Source of the DNA: Pictodentalium vernedei
Lineage: Eukaryota > Mollusca > Scaphopoda > Dentaliida > Dentaliidae
Reading direction: 5' to 3'
Assembly (NCBI GenBank): GCA_031216915.1
Contig: CM062290.1
Span: 253,152,581-253,216,580, forward strand
Length of the DNA stretch: 64,000 nucleotides
Below the pieces are notes generated by a model. It had not been told where the DNA came from and ran no database searches. It saw nothing but the letters and a program-made list of their open reading frames with translations. This document shows positions 34,579 to 45,094 of this stretch, one piece after another. Made by a program: the position numbers and the translations under genes. Numbering within the stretch: position 1 is the stretch's first letter; the number at the start of each line of letters is the position of its first letter.

Positions 34579-35514
34579 ATGGAAAAAAATCTTGCAACCT
34601 TAGTGAGAAAGCGAACTGCATACCGAGGTCATGTTACCAGACACATCACAGAAGCAGATAGACTCCTGAATCAGAAACCAGTTGATTTCAAAGAATTGCA
34701 GATTGTTACCACGCAAGTAGAAAAACGTTTAACCAATTTGAATTCTTTAAATGATGATATCTTGTCTCTAATTGAGGATAATGATCAATTTTTACGAGAA
34801 GCCAATGAAACGGAAGAGTTTACATCGAAAATTGAAAAGAAAATTCTTTCAATTCAAATGATGATTTCTGAAAACAAACTGTTAAATGAGAAATCAAAAA
34901 TTGATAATTCTACGGAGGACTATAAAAATTCGACCGATACAGAGCAGCAAAATTCCGTAAATGTCCCAAGTAGGAACAATTGTGCGTTTTGCAAATCATC
35001 AGCACATACGTCATATTCATGTGACTGCGTTAGAAACGTTGACGAACGTTTGAACATCGTGAGAAAATCAAATCTTTGTTATAACTGTCTTTCAAAATCA
35101 CACCACGTATCTGTTTGTGCTTCAAAATTTAGATGCCGAATATGTAAACGAAAACATCACTCAAGTCTGTGTGATCCCTCTAGAACTGATATTAATTGTG
35201 ATCCAATTCAGCGACCACCCGCACACAAACTTTTTGCATCAGCTACCAAATTAAGAGAACCCAACAACGTGATGGAAACAATTCAAGATAGCAACACTTT
35301 CCTAAATGATAGTTCTTGTGATTCAGCTATCCTCAAAACAGCCTTAGGTGAGGTTGCGTCTCCGTCGTGTTGTGTACCGTCCAATATACTATTTGACGAT
35401 GGTTCTCAAAGCTCTTTCATAACCCAGCATCTAGCCACAAAACTCCATCTAAACCCGATAAGAATTAACTCTTTCAGCTTTTGGAACTCAATATCCTCAA
35501 AGAAGAATACTTGA
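34579..35514 (+). pseudogene. BEL/Pao Gag and start of protease (truncated)
   Basis: ATG at 34579. The N-terminal ~110 residues are helical with coiled-coil character (RKRTAYRGHVTRHITEADRL..). Next come zinc knuckles of the BEL/Pao style: CAFCKSSAHTSYSC, CYNCLSKSHHVSVC and CRICKRKHHSSLC (~residues 135-205). The frame continues into LFDDGSQSSFI, the aspartic protease (A17) active-site region with DDGS. It ends at 35516 after a frameshift just downstream; the remainder of protease and the whole RT are deleted. Gag packages the RNA and forms the particle; this copy could still make Gag. Confidence 0.85.
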
Positions 35515-35639
35515 TATTGTTACTGTTACAGTTTTATGTGACACTGAAAATGTTGATATGGATCTTTTAGTTGTGCTTCTGCGCTTCTGAGAATTCACCA
35601 TGCAACGTTTCGACGTAATATAAATGACAACATTTCCGA

Positions 35640-37836
35640 TTATCACAATTTAGATTTACATACATTCTGTGACGCAAGCTCGAAAGCGTACGGTAGTGTG
35701 TGTAACGGTGTATTTCCTGGTTCATATGAAACTCACTTTCTCATGTCTAAAAATCGGGTTGCCCCATTGAAGGAACTGACTATACCACAACTTGAACTGT
35801 TAGGGGCATTGCTAGGCGCGAGACTTTCTTCTCACATAACAAATAGTTTCAAAGACATTAATATTCGTCATTATCTGTGGACTGATAGTACTACAGTTTT
35901 GTACTGGTTAAATTCTACAAAGCAGTTGCCCATTTTCATAGCAAATCGGGTAAATGAAATCAGGTCACTCACAAATGTTGTAAATTGGCATTATTGCCCA
36001 TCCTACCAAAATCCCGCGGACCTTCTTACTCGTGGTTCTTCTTGTGAAAGTCTTATCACCGCAGGTATATGGAGGGATGGCCCATCTTGGATTTCAAATC
36101 ATTCGGAATGGCCCATTATTGACCATGGTATTATGTTAAATGTAGATACTTTGGAGTTTGATTCAACTGATGACAAAGCAGAGGTATCGTCGGAAAGAAA
36201 TATCCTCACAAATGTTGTAAATAATCATAAAATTACTGTTATTGACATTTCGAGATTTTCGACATTCGGTAAAGCAAGGAGAATAACAGCCTACGTACTT
36301 AGATTTATCAACAACGCAAAGGGCTCAAAACGCATTACCGGCATGCTTTCTTTGCAAGAACTCAAAATTGCTGAGCTGCATTTGACTCGTCAGTGTCAAC
36401 GTGAAAGTTTTTCTGAGATTTTCGAGGAATTAGCTACTTCTACATCATCTCACAACAAACCAATCATTCAACAACTTCGGCTGTTTTTGGACTGTGACAA
36501 TGTCATTCGTAGTGGTGGTCGCATAGGTAATGTTGATATGGATTTTGATACCAAGTTCCCCATTTTATTACCCACTCGGCACCAATGGACAACACTATTA
36601 ATTCGACATTTTCATCTTCTAGCTTTACATGCTGGTGTCAATCAGACAGTTTCTGCTATAAGACATAAGTTCTGGATTCCTCGTATACGTCAAATCGTAG
36701 AACATGAACTGCGTATGTGTGTGCCTTGTAAGAAAGTTATCGGTGCACCATTCGCTTCAGCTCCTATTCCACACTTACCCGAGGACCGAGTCAGTGTAGA
36801 AAAAAGACCATTTGAAGTCACAGGAGTGGACTTCTCTGGGCATCTGACGGTACGTGATTCACCAAATAAAGTTTACATTTGTCTGTTCACATGCGCCAAT
36901 ACCAGAGCCGTACATCTTGAATTGATGCTAGATCTCACCACAGATTCTTTTTTGAGATGTTTAAGACGTTTCACTGCTCGACGTGGGCTACCAAGCAAAA
37001 TTTTCTCTGATAACGCATCAACGTTTGAAAGTGCTGCAACATTTATTACAAAATTGATGACTGATGATCGTTTTCATTCAGAATTATCTGACAAAAATAT
37101 TAAATGGACATTCATTCCAAAGAGGGCCCCCTGGTTTGGTGGCTTTTGGGAGCGATTGATCGGAGTGACAAAAACAGTCTTGAGGAAAGTACTTTGGCGG
37201 AAACTCGTCACATATGATGAACTTTTCACTATTGTTACTGAAGCAGAGGCGACAATAAATGATCGTCCATTGACATATGTATCATCAGATATGACTGATC
37301 TACAGCCAGTGACACCCTCCTCTCTCATGTTTGGTAGAAACTTACTCACTCTACCAACGCTTTATAATGATGACGATGAATTGACTGATCCTAGTTATGA
37401 CGAGGACAATCTCAAGCGTGTATCAAAACGTCTCTCACATATTCTGAAGGAATTTCGCAGTCGTTGGAAATCCGAATATCTTCTGTCTCTCCGAGAACAT
37501 TTCAACAAGAAAAAGACTCAAACCAACTGCAATAAAGTACAGGTTGGAGATGTTGTGCAAATACACGATGATTGTTCTCGCTCTCGTTGGAAACTTGGAC
37601 TAGTAACAGAATTATATACAGGACACGACAATCACGTTCGATCTGTCACTCTACGTACTTTGAACGGCCTGACAAATAGACCCATAGTAAAACTGTACCC
37701 ATTAGAAGTTCGAGCGACAGAATCTGTCTCCAGTACTTCGAATCCAGTTGTCAATATCACCGACAAACCAAAGCGAGAACAACGAAAGACGGCAATACAA
37801 GCTACAGCAAGGATATCAGACATTCTCCGTAATTGA
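35640..37836 (+). CDS. BEL/Pao pol remnant: RNase H and integrase
   Basis: One long uninterrupted frame (712 codons from 35698, open upstream to ~35640). It begins in RNase H (HTFCDASSKAYGS; then WTDSTTVLYWLNS with the next catalytic Asp; NPADLLTRG). A linker follows, then an integrase with an H2C2 zinc domain (HLLALHAG...C..C at MCVPCKK, ~36700-36730), catalytic Asp (TGVDFSGHL), Asp (FSDNASTFES) and Glu (GFWERLIG). The C-terminal part (GDVVQIHDDCSRSRWKLG..) is the domain typical of BEL/Pao integrases. No start codon fits, since the 5' half of pol is missing. Conserved residues all look intact, in line with recent insertion. Confidence 0.9.
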
Positions 37837-37880
37837 CTGTATATATGTTGTGTTCACTCCATTTCGCCGGCGGGGGAGGA

Positions 37881-38053
37881 TGTCACGGAATTAATATGGT
37901 TTGGCCTAACTGTTGTATTGTTAGTGGACTCAGTGACATACCTGCATTGCGCTGAAGCGTGACATTGATTGACAGTGTGTAACGGTCGAGATCGAGTGAG
38001 GCAGTTAGATTAATAAATGCAATGAAGTAAACAACGCACGTTATTTCTCCACA
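37881..38053 (+). repeat. BEL/Pao 3' LTR
   Basis: Identical to the 5' LTR, followed by the target duplication ccaca. Confidence 0.9.
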
Positions 38054-38058
38054 CCACA

Positions 38059-40270
38059 TGGCAATGATTCTAGTGATGAGCCAGCTGTATAGCATTCACA
38101 GTGATTGTCTGACAATGGTAATCGAGATGGCAAATCAGCATTTGAATGCTTTTTACCGTCCCGATGAACTATCGTCATGTCAAACTGAGAAAGTTCTTCT
38201 AGCCATCGTGCCAATTGTCCCTCGATGTGCTTAAATCTCATCAGCCATACAAGGCTTCCCTGATTAGTCCTTAAAATGAATTTTCGACCAAGCAGATAGT
38301 GTCGAAAATGTCAACAAAATTTTACCACCGCCAATAGCTCTTTTCTGGTGGTACAGTATTTTCTTTGTTGCTTGAGCAAAATGTGACTTGCATAACAGAT
38401 TACCTTTGTTTATGAACCTTGAATCTGTGACAATTCAGCTCCTATTGCATCTCCAGAGGCATCAGTATCCAGAACGAAAAGGTCATTGGGGGATGGATAA
38501 GCTAACACAGGGGTGATGTCATTACAGATTTCAGAGTGTCAAATGCTAGCTGATGTTCAGAATTCCAAAGAAAGTCCCCTTTTGTATGTGACAACTCGAA
38601 TAATTAAGTGGTGAGATTAGCAAACCTCTGAGTATGATCCCGGTGGTTGTTAATGAAACCCAGGAATAACTGTAGTTGAACGTGAGTTTTTGGAATAGGC
38701 TGGTGTAAGACAGCTTCAATTTTACTTGGGGCAACAGACACTCCATTTTGGCTTCCTTTTTGACCAAGAAATTCAACCTCTTTTTTGAAAAGCTCACACT
38801 TTTTTGGTTTGAACTTTAGGTTTGCTTCTCGGAATCTTGAAAACACTATTTCTAAATGTTCGAAAGCACTCTCAAAATTTTTGCCAAGGATAATTATATC
38901 GTCCAAATACACTAATAATTTTTGCCATGTTAAGCCCCTTAAAACAAATCCATAGCCCTCTGAAATGTGGCGTGGGCATTACAGAGACCCATGCCCTTTC
39001 TAGTATGCTCAAACAACCTGTAGCGGGTTATGAAAGCTGTTTTTTTTCTATCACTTGGCTTAAGAGGTAACTGATAGTACCCAGAGGCCATGTCAAGGGT
39101 AGAGAAGAACTGAGTGTCAAAAAGTGTGTTGAGACAATCCTCAATGTTCGGTAAGGGGAAGCAGTCTTTCACTGTTTTCTCATTTAAAGCCCTATAATCA
39201 ATGCACCACCTGACCGAAGCATCCTTTTTCCGAACTAGCACTGGGGACGATGCCCAATCAGAAGTTGACGGCTGAATAACCCCAGAATCGAGCAGTTTTT
39301 GAACATGTTGTTTTTCTTGTTCTTGGAATGAAATGGGGGTCCTTCTTAATTTATGTTTCACAGGTGGTTCATTGCCAGTATTTATTTCATGCCACACCGC
39401 TGAAAAAGAACCTAAATCCAAGTCATGCCTTGCAAAAATGTCACTGTAATTCATGAAAAGAAAACCAACACGTAAAGATTGCTGACCCGAGAGATTTCCT
39501 ATGCTTTGATCAAATAACTCTTTTAAATGAGAAGGCATGTCTACTTTCATTTTTGTTAAAAGATCTTGAGGATCCTTAACCCCAGAACTACTTTGATATT
39601 CATTGAAGTCTACCGAGAACACAGAATGAAAATCATTTTCAGTTGAATCAAAAATTTCATGAGCCGATTCTGCATTACCAATATGTAAGCCTTTTTTGAA
39701 TTGAACATAATGATTTGTGTCATTGATAACCTGCATGGCAGACTTTTGACCTGTTCCAATCACAGCGGACAACAACGTACCTTTGTATTGGGAAATTGGC
39801 TCAACAACAAAATGATCTGGCAAAGACTGTTTTATTGAAACTGACACTGACCCATATGAATTTGGTGGAATAACAATACTTTTAGATACTTCAACTCGAG
39901 AAATTGTGCTATCTGAGCCAGCAGCACCATTATTTGTTTTCAAGGAAGCAGAAATGACCTCCCCCTCCACATCAATGTTATTGTTCCTCAGATTCAGAAT
40001 ACATTTATTCTCCACTAAGAAATCCAATCCGAGAATCATCTGATCCCCTGGAAGTGACGTAACACAAACATCCCAAACAAAAGTCATACTACCCACTTGA
40101 AATTCTACATCAGGAAATATTTTACCTAACAAGGGTTGACCCGAAATGCCTCTGAGTCAAACAAATTTGGTGGGTAATCTACCAGGGAAACATTCATAAA
40201 AATATTTTTCATCCATGAGGGTCAACATGGCAGCAGTATCTACAATGGGCAATGGCTGAAAGTTTGCAAT
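38059..40270 (-). pseudogene. Gypsy protease, reverse transcriptase and RNase H (frameshifted)
   Basis: Read from right to left. The protease active site is LPIVDTAAMLTLMD (~40255-40215), then a stop, then LPGDQMILGLDFL (~40055-40015). The RT follows in the 40132-38939 frame: RRTPISFQEQ, WCIDYRALNEKT, FFSTLDMASGYYQLPL with the first catalytic Asp, GLCNAHATFQ. It shifts frame near 38930 to VYLDDIIILG, with the YLDD catalytic pair, and KCELFKKEVEFLGQ. RNase H ends with HIEGQLARWLEELSQFDMTIVHRDGKKHSNADLPSR (38241-38130). Several shifts and stops make it inactive. It connects to Gag (right) and, across the BEL, to integrase (left). Confidence 0.85.
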
Positions 40271-40344
40271 TATTTACAAGTACATTTATAACTAAGGTGT
40301 TACCATTAACCCTCTGAATGACAGTTTTCTCTAAGCTTCAAGAT

Positions 40345-41402
40345 TTAAGAGGCCTGATGGGATTGGGTCGAAGCGTTGGCCTTCACACTTAACCCTGGCT
40401 CGTTTCCCGCTTTTGAAGGACTAAACTGACTTGTTTGCACCCCCTGGTTTGGCACAGGGGAACTGAAATTTCCAAAAGGCTGCTGGCATGACTCCTTCCA
40501 AGAAGGTGAAAGTTTCAAAGGTGATGGTTGTCTCCAAGTTGCTGAAGCTCCGCCTGAACCTCGAGGTGAACCAGGCATTCTCAATGGAGGTGCTGACTTA
40601 TATTGCTTACCAAAATTATTGTAAGGAGTGTTAGACTGTGGGCGTGCAAATTGCTCCCATTTTTGATTTGGACCTCTATAAGAATTGCCCTGAGAAAATC
40701 TATCAGGATCTCTGAATTGGGGATTTTGATTTTAATACTGAGGATGTTGATTTGGATTTTGTTTGTTATTTCGCATTACTATTTGGGCAAGGTCCTCTAT
40801 TAATCCTATCATTTGTCTTAATTCTTTTCCTATATCAATAGAATCTGAATTATAAGTGGCTTGATCTGCATCATACTCATCAATTGGTGATTTAGTATTA
40901 TCATTGAAAGAAACGTGTCTTTGAGAAAATTTGAGCTGCGGTAACCAAATAAGGCTCTTCGATTGACTATCGAAGTCTTAACACACTTTAACACAGCATT
41001 CATAGTCATGGGCTCCTTTTCCATAGCTGACTTTGCTGCTTCCTTATCTCGACAACCCTTAAGAAAGGCTTCCGTTGAGATCTGGTGGATGGTGTTCTTA
41101 TCACTATTTTTGTAACCATCCATAGTTAAGAAATGAACACCTTGTGAGTATTCTTCTAACGTTTCATTTTCGTATTGCTTTATGAATTGAAGCTGACGTC
41201 TAGCTGAGACAGGAGCTTCTTTACGACTGAATCGTTGTTTAAGCTCATCTTTCACTGTTTTGAAATTATAATCTAGCTGCATGGTGTGTACATATTCCAA
41301 TGCAGTATCTTTAAGGCAATCAATCAGTCTATTTACCTTTTTATGTCTATTCCAGCCCCTCCTATGAACAGTTCTCTCAAATTGAAAAATAAAGGGTTCC
41401 AA
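40345..41402 (-). pseudogene. Gypsy Gag core and glycine/proline-rich tail
   Basis: The frame 41402-40830 carries a retrotransposon Gag domain (KVNRLIDCLKDTALEYV, DELKQRFSRKEAPVSARRQLQFIKQYENETLEEYSQ). It then shifts to a basic Asn/Gln/Pro/Gly-rich segment (QNPNQHPQY, FRDPDRFSQGN, RMPGSPRGSGGA) down to ~40345. No CX2CX4HX4C knuckle is visible in any frame here, so RNA binding may depend on the basic tail. It overlaps the HhH-containing frame upstream by a -1/+1 shift around 41333-41402. Confidence 0.7.
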
Positions 41403-42493
41403 ATTTTATCACCTGAAAACAGGCATTTTAGGTCGTAACAGACTCTTACTTCGATCTTGACGGTGACGTCTGTCAGATCGTTCCGAGGAAGAACAATCCT
41501 CGGATCCTTATTCAGCAGAACTGGAATTGTATTTACCTCGGCTTTGTCTTTTTTTCTATGACTACGATGCGAACTTGAACTGTCATATGAATACGAACTT
41601 TCATCATATGATTCGTCTTTACAATGCCTTGATCTATTATGATGCCGATGGTGATGTGATTTATCCCTTTTATAGTCTGTGTCAGGTGGAATGTCTGATT
41701 TTGAGGTGGATTTTGATTTTGCATATCCATGTTCTCTGTGTTTAGTATCAGAGCCTGACAGATTAGTATTTGACACTGACTTAGATTTATCTTTTGAAGT
41801 ATGTTTTTTTGAATGTTTATGTGAATGCCCCCCACTCTTTGAAGATTTATCAGAGTTGTATTTTCTGTCCTTTGGTAGAACATTCAATACATAATCAAAA
41901 AAATTTGCCTCTTTTATTTCTTGTTTTATGTCAAAAGATTCATCAATACTCAGTTTATCTAATTCAAAGTCTTCTGTATATTTTGAGAATTTCTCATTAA
42001 ACTGATTAATTTTCTCTTGAGTTTCCTGTTTAATTAAGGCTTGAATGTTAACTTCCTTCGGCTGAATACTTTCAAATTTTTCCTTAAGTTGGGTATTGTC
42101 ATCTTGAATGTTTTTAATTTTGTCAGACAGAAAGTCAAATTTTTCAAAAACCTGTTTTTGAAACTCTATTTGTTGCTTTTGATGACTTTCTGAGTCAGAT
42201 GTATCTGGACTTGAAGTTCTTAGTGTTATTCTTCCCTCAATTAACCAACGAGACAATATATCAAATGGAATTTCAGTTTCTCTCTGCAAGTCAGATAATT
42301 CCAAAACCCCTTTTGTCTGACGGCATTTAATTAATTTATCGGCTCTTGCCCTCCCAATATTTGGTAATTCTTGAAGTTGAGCTACCGTAGCTGTTTGTAC
42401 ATTTATTTTGACCATTATTGTATCACCTAATGTGAAAATTTGTGTTGAAAAATAGGAATGAAATAATATTAAACCGTCACCATGAACAAACAA
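41333..42493 (-). CDS. Gypsy Gag N-terminal region with helix-hairpin-helix domain
   Basis: A 386-codon frame; the second Met (42415, MVKINVQTATV) is the likelier start because the HhH begins there. Residues ~27-90 read INVQTATVAQLQELPNIG, RARADKLIKCR and GVLELSDLQ, matching the ComEA-type helix-hairpin-helix fold that binds DNA or RNA backbones non-specifically. It continues with charged coiled-coil-like sequence (~100-190), then a His/Ser/Lys-rich, low-complexity stretch (HSHKHSKKHTSKDKSK; KSHHHRHHNRSRH). A frameshift leads to the conventional Gag core. HhH at the Gag N-terminus is unusual to me. Confidence 0.7.
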   Translation of the reverse strand: MFVHGDGLILFHSYFSTQIFTLGDTIMVKINVQTATVAQLQELPNIGRARADKLIKCRQTKGVLELSDLQRETEIPFDILSRWLIEGRITLRTSSPDTSDSESHQKQQIEFQKQVFEKFDFLSDKIKNIQDDNTQLKEKFESIQPKEVNIQALIKQETQEKINQFNEKFSKYTEDFELDKLSIDESFDIKQEIKEANFFDYVLNVLPKDRKYNSDKSSKSGGHSHKHSKKHTSKDKSKSVSNTNLSGSDTKHREHGYAKSKSTSKSDIPPDTDYKRDKSHHHRHHNRSRHCKDESYDESSYSYDSSSSHRSHRKKDKAEVNTIPVLLNKDPRIVLPRNDLTDVTVKIEVRVCYDLKCLFSGDKIWNPLFFNLRELFIGGAGIDIKR

Positions 42494-42885
42494 TCAGTAA
42501 GTGTGTGTTTCTTAATCATGCATATGAGAAATATTAATTTCATAATTATTTGAATTTCAAAAAATACATAACACATTTGAAAAAACGAAATTAATTTTAT
42601 CATTTTTTATTCTAAATTTAATTAGATATTAGCTGTTGTTTACTAAACAAAATTAATAAAATGTGATTTTATGTTAAACATTTTTCGATTGAAAAGGCAC
42701 TTCCGGTCATTGTTGACATTGACAACCGCGGGAAAATAACAATGAAAAAATTATAATTAAAAAAATACATCTTTTAAATTTGGTTCTCCATATTAATCGT
42801 GATTAATCATGATGAGTCTTCACAAGGAAGCAATATTAGAACCTCCCGACAAAGATTTATTTCTTAAACATGTTGGAATAATTTC

Positions 42886-44104
42886 TGTATCTGTATCTGT
42901 ATGGTTACGTCGTAAGACCCACTACTGGTATTGTATGACGGATGTAGGTGGCTTATTGTTGTTTCTGGTTGTTTATGAGGGCAGATCTAAATCTCTCAAT
43001 AGTTGGAGCACGGACTACTTCTGGCAGATGGTTCCAGTTGATTGCAGTTATAACAAGGAACGATTGTTTGTACTGTTCAGTTTTTGCTGTTGGGATTTTT
43101 ATTGGACGGCTATTATTGACGATGTTCTGTTGGACATTTGATGTTTCATATCCTGCGTATTTCCTAGTTGTAGAGCATCTTGTTCTTTTTGAGAATGTTA
43201 AATATTCCTCTGGTGGTAATGCTGGTATCAACCCCTCAACCAGCCTGTACATAAATATTAGTCACTGGGCACATCTTCTTGTTTGAAGAGGAGGTAATTG
43301 TAGGTCTATTAGCATTTGGGTGACGCAACCCTCCTCCCTGCTTTTGTAATCTCCTGTTATCAGGCCTGCAGATCTGCGTTGGATACGCTCTAGTTTATCG
43401 ATGTCTGATTTTGTGTAGGAATCCCATATGATGCTTCCATAGTCTAAGATTGATCTTACTAGGGATATGTATGAGGTCTTCTTGCATTCTTGAGGGCAGT
43501 TTTTTAGGTTTCGTCGTAGGAATCCCAATGTTGAGCTCGCCTTTCGTGCTATATTGCTGATGTGAGTGCTCCATTTTAAGTCGTTGGAGATTTGGAACCC
43601 CAGGTATGGGTTGTTTTCTACTTCTTCTAGTATGTGTTTTTTTAGACTGTAGAAGAGGTTTGTCTTCTTATGGATGGATAAGACATAGCACTTTTTAGCA
43701 TTAAAGCACATTCCCCACATGTCTGCCCATTTTTCTAGGTTTTTTAGGTCTTGCTGCAGTACGACGTGGTCTTGGTGGGTTCGGATGGGCCTGTAGAGGA
43801 GACAGTCATCTGCGAACAATCTAACTTGTGACTTTACAGTGTCTGGCAAGTCATTGATGTGGCATAGGAACAAAAGTGGTCCTAGTACTGTGCCTTGAGG
43901 GACTCCTGAGTCGACCTTTACGCTTCTGGATGAGGTCCCGTCCAATACTACTCTCATTTGTCTTTCAGTGAGGAATGAGGTGAGCCATTTGTGTATTGGT
44001 CCTCTTATGCCGTATTGATCTATTTTGTGCAGGAATTTTTTGTGTGGTACAGTGTCGAAGGCTTTGGAGCAGTCCAATATTGCCACATCAACTTTATGTG
44101 TCGA
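42886..44104 (-). pseudogene. 5'-truncated LINE (CR1/L2-Jockey group) reverse transcriptase
   Basis: Minus-strand frame 44104-43262 starts inside the RT: VAILDCSKAFDTVPH (catalytic Asp), SGVPQGTVLGPLLFL, LFADDCLLYR (ADD pair), KCYVLSIHKK and YLGFQISNDLKW. A shift near 43260 leads to the C-terminal part LVEGLIPALPPEEYLTF, and YKQSFLVITAINWNHLPEVV to 42953. The 3' end has an (ATACAG)n tail (42886-42904), as in CR1/L2-like elements. The 5' end is cut at ~44104, typical of incomplete reverse transcription. It lies in the leader of the Gypsy in the same orientation, so it post-dates the Gypsy. Confidence 0.85.
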
Positions 44105-44197
44105 AGTGGTATGAAAAAATAAAGAATTCAGAATTCAAATGTGGCCGTTTCGTTTTTTGAACGTTGTCCCCGCTAACACTTTCGTAGCGATGCCAAA

Positions 44198-44439
44198 TAT
44201 TGCACGGACGTAATTTCAGAAAAAAGTATACCTTTCAAAAGGTCCAAGATTGTCCTTGTACAGGAAATTGTAGTTCGACAACTTGTCTGTGTGCTTGTCA
44301 ACAGTGATGTGTGTGAAGATTTGTTCTGTCATCAGATCGAGGGTGATGGATATATTCAGCTGATCTCGGTGTTGGTTCTGGAGCAGGAACGGTCAGAATA
44401 GGAATAGTCGGCGCAGGAATGGAAACGGTCGGTGCAACA
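44198..44439 (-). repeat. Gypsy 5' LTR
   Basis: On the minus strand TGTTGCACC...CCGTGCAATA, followed by the primer-binding position tttggcatcgctacg. It is ~95.5% identical to the 3' LTR. Confidence 0.85.
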
Positions 44440-44469
44440 ATGGCAAAACATTCAAAAACAATTATTTAC

Positions 44470-45094
44470 CTGTTTCAGAATCTAAAACAAAATCTGTTAC
44501 AGTTGGATGGTGCAGTTTCTGAGAAATGGCCCTCAAAACATGAACATAATCCCCTCTGGGTCTACCTGACATCAGCACATACACCATTGGAAACTGTTTC
44601 TTCTTTCCTTCTTTCTGGACGAAACCATTTATTGTTAAAAGTTGCCCTGATTGAAAAGGTGCACCAACAATCTGAAAATGAAATTTAAATTCTTTCTGTG
44701 AGAAACAAACGACTTTAGGCTATATAACATATGACATCGTGACTGTGACATTTGACTCTTGAGTTGTTTAATATAAAATAAAATAACTAACCTTGAAGGT
44801 CCCGTCAATGAACCAGCGACGAGTTCTTCTGCCAAGTAGATTCAGCTGGAATTGTGTCGAAAACACTATATTTCTCGCCGGCTCCAATTTGAGATCTGCT
44901 GTAAGGAAGGTGTCTAGGTGCGGGAAATCATTGTCAATAGCGAATTGGATGTCAGCTGGAGGAGGTGGACGTTTTTTCACTCTGTGTCTGTTCACATATC
45001 TTTTAGTCGTTATCTGTGGTGAGACATCACTTGAACAGTTTAGTTCAGCTTTGGTACTTTCATAAAACATGGATTTAATTCTGTTTTTTTTCAA
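44470..45094 (-). pseudogene. MULE transposase, N-terminal and central exons
   Basis: Two exons on the minus strand: 45094-44792, ending RRWFIDGTFK at donor aag|gttagt, and 44671-44470 (acceptor ttttcag), IVGAPFQSGQLLTINGFV...FPMVYVLMSG...DYVHVLRAI...FVLDSETG, donor cag|gtaaat. (W)FIDGTFK carries the first catalytic Asp of MULE transposases and LDSE the second acidic block. The paralogue in the second MULE (47722-46736) reads WFVDSTFKV and MDFEAAEW at the same places. The following intron is where the Gypsy inserted. The N-terminal zinc finger usual in MULEs is not identified. Confidence 0.75.

Larger units (their letters stand above)
34380..38053 (+). mobile_element. BEL/Pao LTR retrotransposon, internally deleted, inserted in the Gypsy
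   Basis: Two 173-bp LTRs (34380-34552, 37881-38053), identical by eye, start TGTCACGG and end CTCCACA. A perfect 5-bp duplication, ccaca, flanks the element (34375-34379, 38054-38058). A polypurine tract (cgggggagga) precedes the 3' LTR. Gag/protease (34579-35514) and RNase H-integrase (from ~35640) remain, but the reverse transcriptase between them is missing, so it could only move in trans. Orientation is opposite to the Gypsy. Identical LTRs make it the youngest datable insertion in the stack. Confidence 0.9.
29978..44439 (-). mobile_element. Gypsy-type LTR retrotransposon with third, TatD-bearing ORF
   Basis: The two ~243-bp LTRs (29978-30220 and 44198-44439) differ by ~11 substitutions and one indel (~4.5%). 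Minus-strand order is 5' LTR, leader (with nested LINE 42886-44104), HhH-Gag, Gag core, protease, RT, RNase H, (BEL insertion 34380-38058), integrase with GPY/F-like module, TatD ORF, polypurine tract (gcaggggaggag) abutting the 3' LTR at 30221. After the 5' LTR the minus strand reads tttggcatcgctacg, the expected primer-binding position. PR-RT-RH-IN order marks the Gypsy/Metaviridae class. No matching target duplication is evident. Several frameshifts make it inactive. Confidence 0.85.

Noticed and set aside
29970-44445. 5-bp target duplication for the Gypsy
   Set aside because: Flanks (actgg/ggtat against atggc) do not match in any register, so none is claimed.
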